Shown: piece by piece, positions 13,630 through 15,700 of the stretch
How the letters are laid out: every line of letters begins with the position of its first letter
Position numbering within the stretch: the first letter of the stretch is position 1
From: an uncultured Hungatella sp.
GTDB lineage: Bacteria > Bacillota > Clostridia > Lachnospirales > Lachnospiraceae
Assembly (NCBI GenBank): GCA_910586845.1
Contig: CAJUJV010000041.1
Coordinates: 14,656 to 30,355, forward strand
Direction of reading: 5' to 3'
Length of the DNA stretch: 15,700 nucleotides
The notes under the pieces: generated by a model
What the model saw: the letters and a program-made list of their open reading frames with translations, nothing else
The model's database searches: none
What the model was told of the DNA's origin: nothing
Translations under genes and position numbers: made by a program

Positions 13630-14732
13630 AGATCAATCTGGTCATGATCGTAAAAGACGAGGAGCGGTGTCTGGGGAGATGTCTCAAAGCGGCCGGGCCT
13701 CTGGTGGATGAGATCGTTATCGCGGATACAGGCTCTTCTGACAGAACGGTGGAGATCGCCGGAGAGATGGGAGCTACTGTGGTTCATTTTACCTGGATCA
13801 ATGATTTTTCGGCAGCCCGCAATTTCGCTCTGGAGCATTCGGATGCAGACTGGAATCTTGTTCTGGATGCAGACGAGATCCTGCGGCCCTGCAGCCGGAA
13901 GGAGATCGAGAAGATCCTCAGAGGCCGTCAGGGGACCTGGCTGGGAGGCCTTACCCGGTATGATGCATATCGGGATGAAGAGGGCATCAGCCACGGTATG
14001 TCCGTGCTGCCCAGACTTCTGCCCAGAGGAATCCGTTACCGGGGACTGATCCATGAACAGCCGGAAGGCTATCATCCCTGTTATTCCCTGCCTCTGTGTG
14101 CGGATCATGACGGATATCTTTATGAAGACAAAGGAGAGAGGAATCTGCCCTATCTCCGGCGTGCGGTAGAGCAGTATCCGGAGGATGGATATTACCAGTT
14201 TCAGCTGGCCTTCACTCTGAGAAATCTGAAGCGGCTGGATGAAAGTCTCACATATTTCAGAAATTTTTACAGACTGGCAGTGGATGCCCGGCAGGCAGGG
14301 GCCACAGGCTCCAAAGAAGCCTATCTGTCCGAGGGAGTGGTGCTGTATCTCTATACGCTCCTTGACCTGGGGGCTTCGGAGTATCTGGATGAGGCCGGAG
14401 AGGTCATAGATCAGGAGATGGACAGCCTGGACGACTGGTCGGATTTCTGTTTTGTGTGCGGATTATTTTATATGAAGAGAGTCCTGTCGGACGTGGTCAG
14501 GTATGTGGAGCTGCTTCCCAATATCGAGCGCTGCTACCTGAGATGTCTGCAGCTGGGAGACCGGCCTCAGATGGGCGGCGTAGTGGGAACGGGTTCGTTC
14601 AAGGCCGCCTATAATCTGGGCGCCTGGTATGAGGTATCCGGTCAGCCGGAGCTGGCGGTGAAGTATTACCGCATGGCGGCAAAAGACGGATACGAACCGG
14701 CCAGGGAACGGCTGAGAGGGCTGAAACAATAA
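13626..14732 (+). CDS. Family 2 glycosyltransferase with TPR-like C-terminus
   Basis: A 368-residue cytoplasmic enzyme. Residues 1-90 form the GT-A nucleotide-sugar fold: VMIVKDEERCLGRCL (6-20), DEIVIADTGSSDRTVEIA (28-45), a WINDFSAARNFAL segment (57-69), and the metal-binding D81-A-D83 in VLDADEIL. YRGLIHEQPEG (about 140-150) is the usual acceptor-side motif. The C-terminal half is helical with TPR-like repeats (PEDGYYQFQLAFTLRNLKRL; AAYNLGAWYEVSGQPELAVK). Related GT2-TPR enzymes modify peptides and flagellins on Ser/Thr/Cys, while others build wall or capsule sugars. The GTG start (13626) is coupled to the PilZ stop; AAGGGG lies about 7 bases upstream. A longer frame reaching into the PilZ gene exists, but the conserved fold begins exactly at MKINLVMIVK. 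No transmembrane segment is visible. The acceptor is unknown; flagellin or the wall-binding proteins are plausible from context. Confidence 0.88.
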   Translation: MKINLVMIVKDEERCLGRCLKAAGPLVDEIVIADTGSSDRTVEIAGEMGATVVHFTWINDFSAARNFALEHSDADWNLVLDADEILRPCSRKEIEKILRGRQGTWLGGLTRYDAYRDEEGISHGMSVLPRLLPRGIRYRGLIHEQPEGYHPCYSLPLCADHDGYLYEDKGERNLPYLRRAVEQYPEDGYYQFQLAFTLRNLKRLDESLTYFRNFYRLAVDARQAGATGSKEAYLSEGVVLYLYTLLDLGASEYLDEAGEVIDQEMDSLDDWSDFCFVCGLFYMKRVLSDVVRYVELLPNIERCYLRCLQLGDRPQMGGVVGTGSFKAAYNLGAWYEVSGQPELAVKYYRMAAKDGYEPARERLRGLKQ

Positions 14733-14778
14733 TTTTTTTATGCGGCTGTATCATCTATGCTGCTGCAGCGGACAGGAA

Positions 14779-14834
14779 CCGGTTGTTTTCATGCAGAGAT
14801 TTGACTGCTCTGCCTGGAAGACAGCCGGATTTTT
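14779..14834 (+). terminator. Long imperfect-stem Rho-independent terminator ending the seven-gene operon
   Basis: CCGGTTGT (14779-14786) pairs with ACAGCCGG (14821-14828) through one G-U. TTTC (14787-14790) then pairs with GAAG side bases, and the inner stem is GCAGAG/CTCTGC (14793-14798 and 14808-14813) around a 9-base loop. ATTTTTG follows, and a second T-run (TTTTTTT) lies about 12 bases on. Ending 96 bases after the glycosyltransferase stop, it closes the operon. A T-run (TTTTTTA) directly after the stop lacks a hairpin. Confidence 0.65.
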
Positions 14835-14923
14835 GTATGATTGGATTTTTTTAGAAGGAAAAGGCAGTCAGACAACATATAACAAACTTTTTTTAAGATA
14901 ACAGAAAAAAAGTTATAAAATGC

Positions 14924-14952
14924 TTGCAATTGATCTCAGTTGCTGATATAAT
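14924..14952 (+). promoter_or_regulatory. Sigma-A promoter of the YheO-family regulator gene
   Basis: TTGCAA (14924-14929), a 17-base spacer, and a perfect TATAAT (14947-14952). Transcription should begin near 14959, giving a leader of about 110 bases before the ATG. An A/T-rich tract with runs of A and T (about 14880-14920) lies directly upstream and could act as an UP element. This gene is therefore independent of the flagellar sigma factor. Confidence 0.85.
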
Positions 14953-15012
14953 GGCATTAAGATCAGAAAAATATTATGCGCGCAAACAAATATTTTGATG
15001 GTTTGAGCTCAG

Positions 15013-15047
15013 AGGATCTTTCCCCCAGATCTTTCGGGGATGATCCT
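15013..15047 (+). promoter_or_regulatory. Leader hairpin before YheO-family gene
   Basis: AGGATC (15013-15018) pairs with GATCCT (15042-15047), and TCCCC (15021-15025) with GGGGA (15036-15040), around a 10-base loop containing an AGATCT palindrome. No T-run follows; the GAGGTG ribosome site and ATG lie 10-20 bases downstream. It may affect mRNA stability or translation. I do not recognise any known riboswitch. Confidence 0.4.
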
Positions 15048-15067
15048 GAAAAAGAAGAGGTGCACAG

Positions 15068-15700
15068 ATGAAAAAAATTAAAGATGAGATGGATCTGCTG
15101 ACAAGATTGATGAAGGCGATCGCGGCCCAGGTTGGACCAAACTGTGAAGTGGTGCTTCACGACTATGAGGATGATTATGACCATACGATTGCAGCCATTG
15201 AGAACGGACATGTAACGGGGCGGAACGTGGGAGACTGCGGGACGAATCTGGGGCTGGAGGTCCTTCGGGGGACGGTCCGCAACGGAGACAAGTATAATTA
15301 TATGACCCAGACCCGGGACGGAAAAGTACTCAGGTCCTCGTCGATCTATATTTATGACGATGAGGGGCAGGCCATAGGAGCGCTGTGTATGAACTGGGAT
15401 ATTACGGAGTATATCAATGCGGGAAAGGCCCTGCAGCAGATTACGGATGCCTCCGGGGACACCGAAGCGGAGCCGGAAGTAAAGGAAGTGATCAGTTCCA
15501 ATGTGAGCGATATCCTGGATGCGATGATCCACGATTCTTTAATGTACGTCGGAAAACCAGTAGATAAGATGAGTAAAGAGGACAAGATGAAGGGCTTAAA
15601 GTATCTGGATGAAAAAGGTGCTTTTCTGATCAAGAAATCAGGGGAAAAGGTTATGGAATTTTATAAGATCTCCAAATATACCCTGTACAATTATCTGGAG
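15068..15700 (+). CDS. YheO/DauR-family PAS-HTH transcriptional regulator (3' end outside window)
   Basis: The frame opens at ATG 15068 with GAGGTG shortly upstream and stays open through base 15700 (211 codons, no stop seen). The N-terminal half (about 5-125) is a YheO-like PAS domain: NCEVVLHDYEDDYDHTIAAI, IENGHVTGRNVGD, then SIYIYDDEGQAIGALCMNWD, the family's I-G-A-L-C-x-N-x-D closing strand. A Glu/Asp/Ser linker (about 128-145) leads to a DauR-like helix-turn-helix: MSKEDKMKGLKYLDEKGAFL, then VMEFYKISKYTLYNYLE at the edge. Family members are about 210-240 residues, so only the last few residues are likely missing. The family regulates transcription, in DauR in response to D-arginine metabolism; the ligand here is unknown. 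It has its own sigma-A promoter and no visible link to the flagellar operon. Confidence 0.88.
   Translation, partial: MKKIKDEMDLLTRLMKAIAAQVGPNCEVVLHDYEDDYDHTIAAIENGHVTGRNVGDCGTNLGLEVLRGTVRNGDKYNYMTQTRDGKVLRSSSIYIYDDEGQAIGALCMNWDITEYINAGKALQQITDASGDTEAEPEVKEVISSNVSDILDAMIHDSLMYVGKPVDKMSKEDKMKGLKYLDEKGAFLIKKSGEKVMEFYKISKYTLYNYLE

Larger units (their letters stand above)
14733..15067 (+). other. 335-base intergenic region: terminator, promoter and leader, no gene
   Basis: Between the glycosyltransferase and the YheO-type gene I find the operon terminator (14779-14834), an A/T-rich tract (14840-14920), a sigma-A promoter (14924-14952) and a leader hairpin (15013-15047). No open frame with a ribosome site and no tRNA-like fold is apparent on either strand. 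Confidence 0.6.

Noticed and set aside
1..15700. CRISPR arrays, insertion sequences, tRNA/rRNA genes, prophage or attachment sites
   Set aside because: I looked for regularly spaced direct repeats, transposase motifs, terminal inverted repeats and tRNA-like arms and saw none. The only repeat arrays are the protein-coding wall-binding units.

Overview
The window looks like a piece of a Gram-positive, Clostridia-type chromosome. A flagellated Lachnospiraceae such as Enterocloster, Hungatella or Lacrimispora is my best guess. This rests on gene content, moderate GC, strong GGAGG ribosome binding sites, choline-binding-like wall repeats, and a late-flagellar block ordered as in Bacillus (flgM-flgN-flgK-flgL-yviE/DUF6470-fliW-csrA). 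The genus is inferred; no marker gene is present.

Layout. (1) 1-2007, plus strand: the 3' part of fliS, a small helical FliT/FlgN-like protein, and a degenerate nucleotidyltransferase-fold protein. This ends at a perfect 12-bp bidirectional terminator (2021-2052). (2) 2068-7253, minus strand: csrA, fliW, a DUF6470 (YviE-type) protein, flgL, flgK, flgN and flgM, read in the order flgM to csrA. (3) 7254-7532: a divergent control region with a sigma-28-type promoter facing each way, plus a sigma-A-like promoter overlapping the rightward one. (4) 7533-14732, plus strand: a probable seven-gene operon. It encodes a FliK-C-like protein, a stand-alone FlhB C-terminal-domain protein, two related secreted proteins with wall-binding repeats, a lytic transglycosylase without a signal peptide, a PilZ protein, and a TPR-containing family 2 glycosyltransferase overlapping it by GTGA. 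A long hairpin terminator follows. (5) 14733-15700: a 335-base non-coding stretch with terminator, sigma-A promoter and leader hairpin, then a YheO/DauR-family regulator that runs off the window edge.

How the parts work together. The leftward operon makes the hook-filament junction proteins (FlgK, FlgL), their chaperone (FlgN), the anti-sigma factor (FlgM) and the FliW-CsrA switch that limits flagellin translation. FliS at the left edge is the flagellin chaperone. The rightward operon is the least conventional part. Its sigma-28 promoter ties export-switch-like proteins, wall-binding proteins, a peptidoglycan lyase, a putative c-di-GMP receptor and a glycosyltransferase to flagellar timing. 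I infer that it adapts the cell wall and surface to flagella and perhaps glycosylates flagellin or wall material. It is the best candidate here for a poorly described system.
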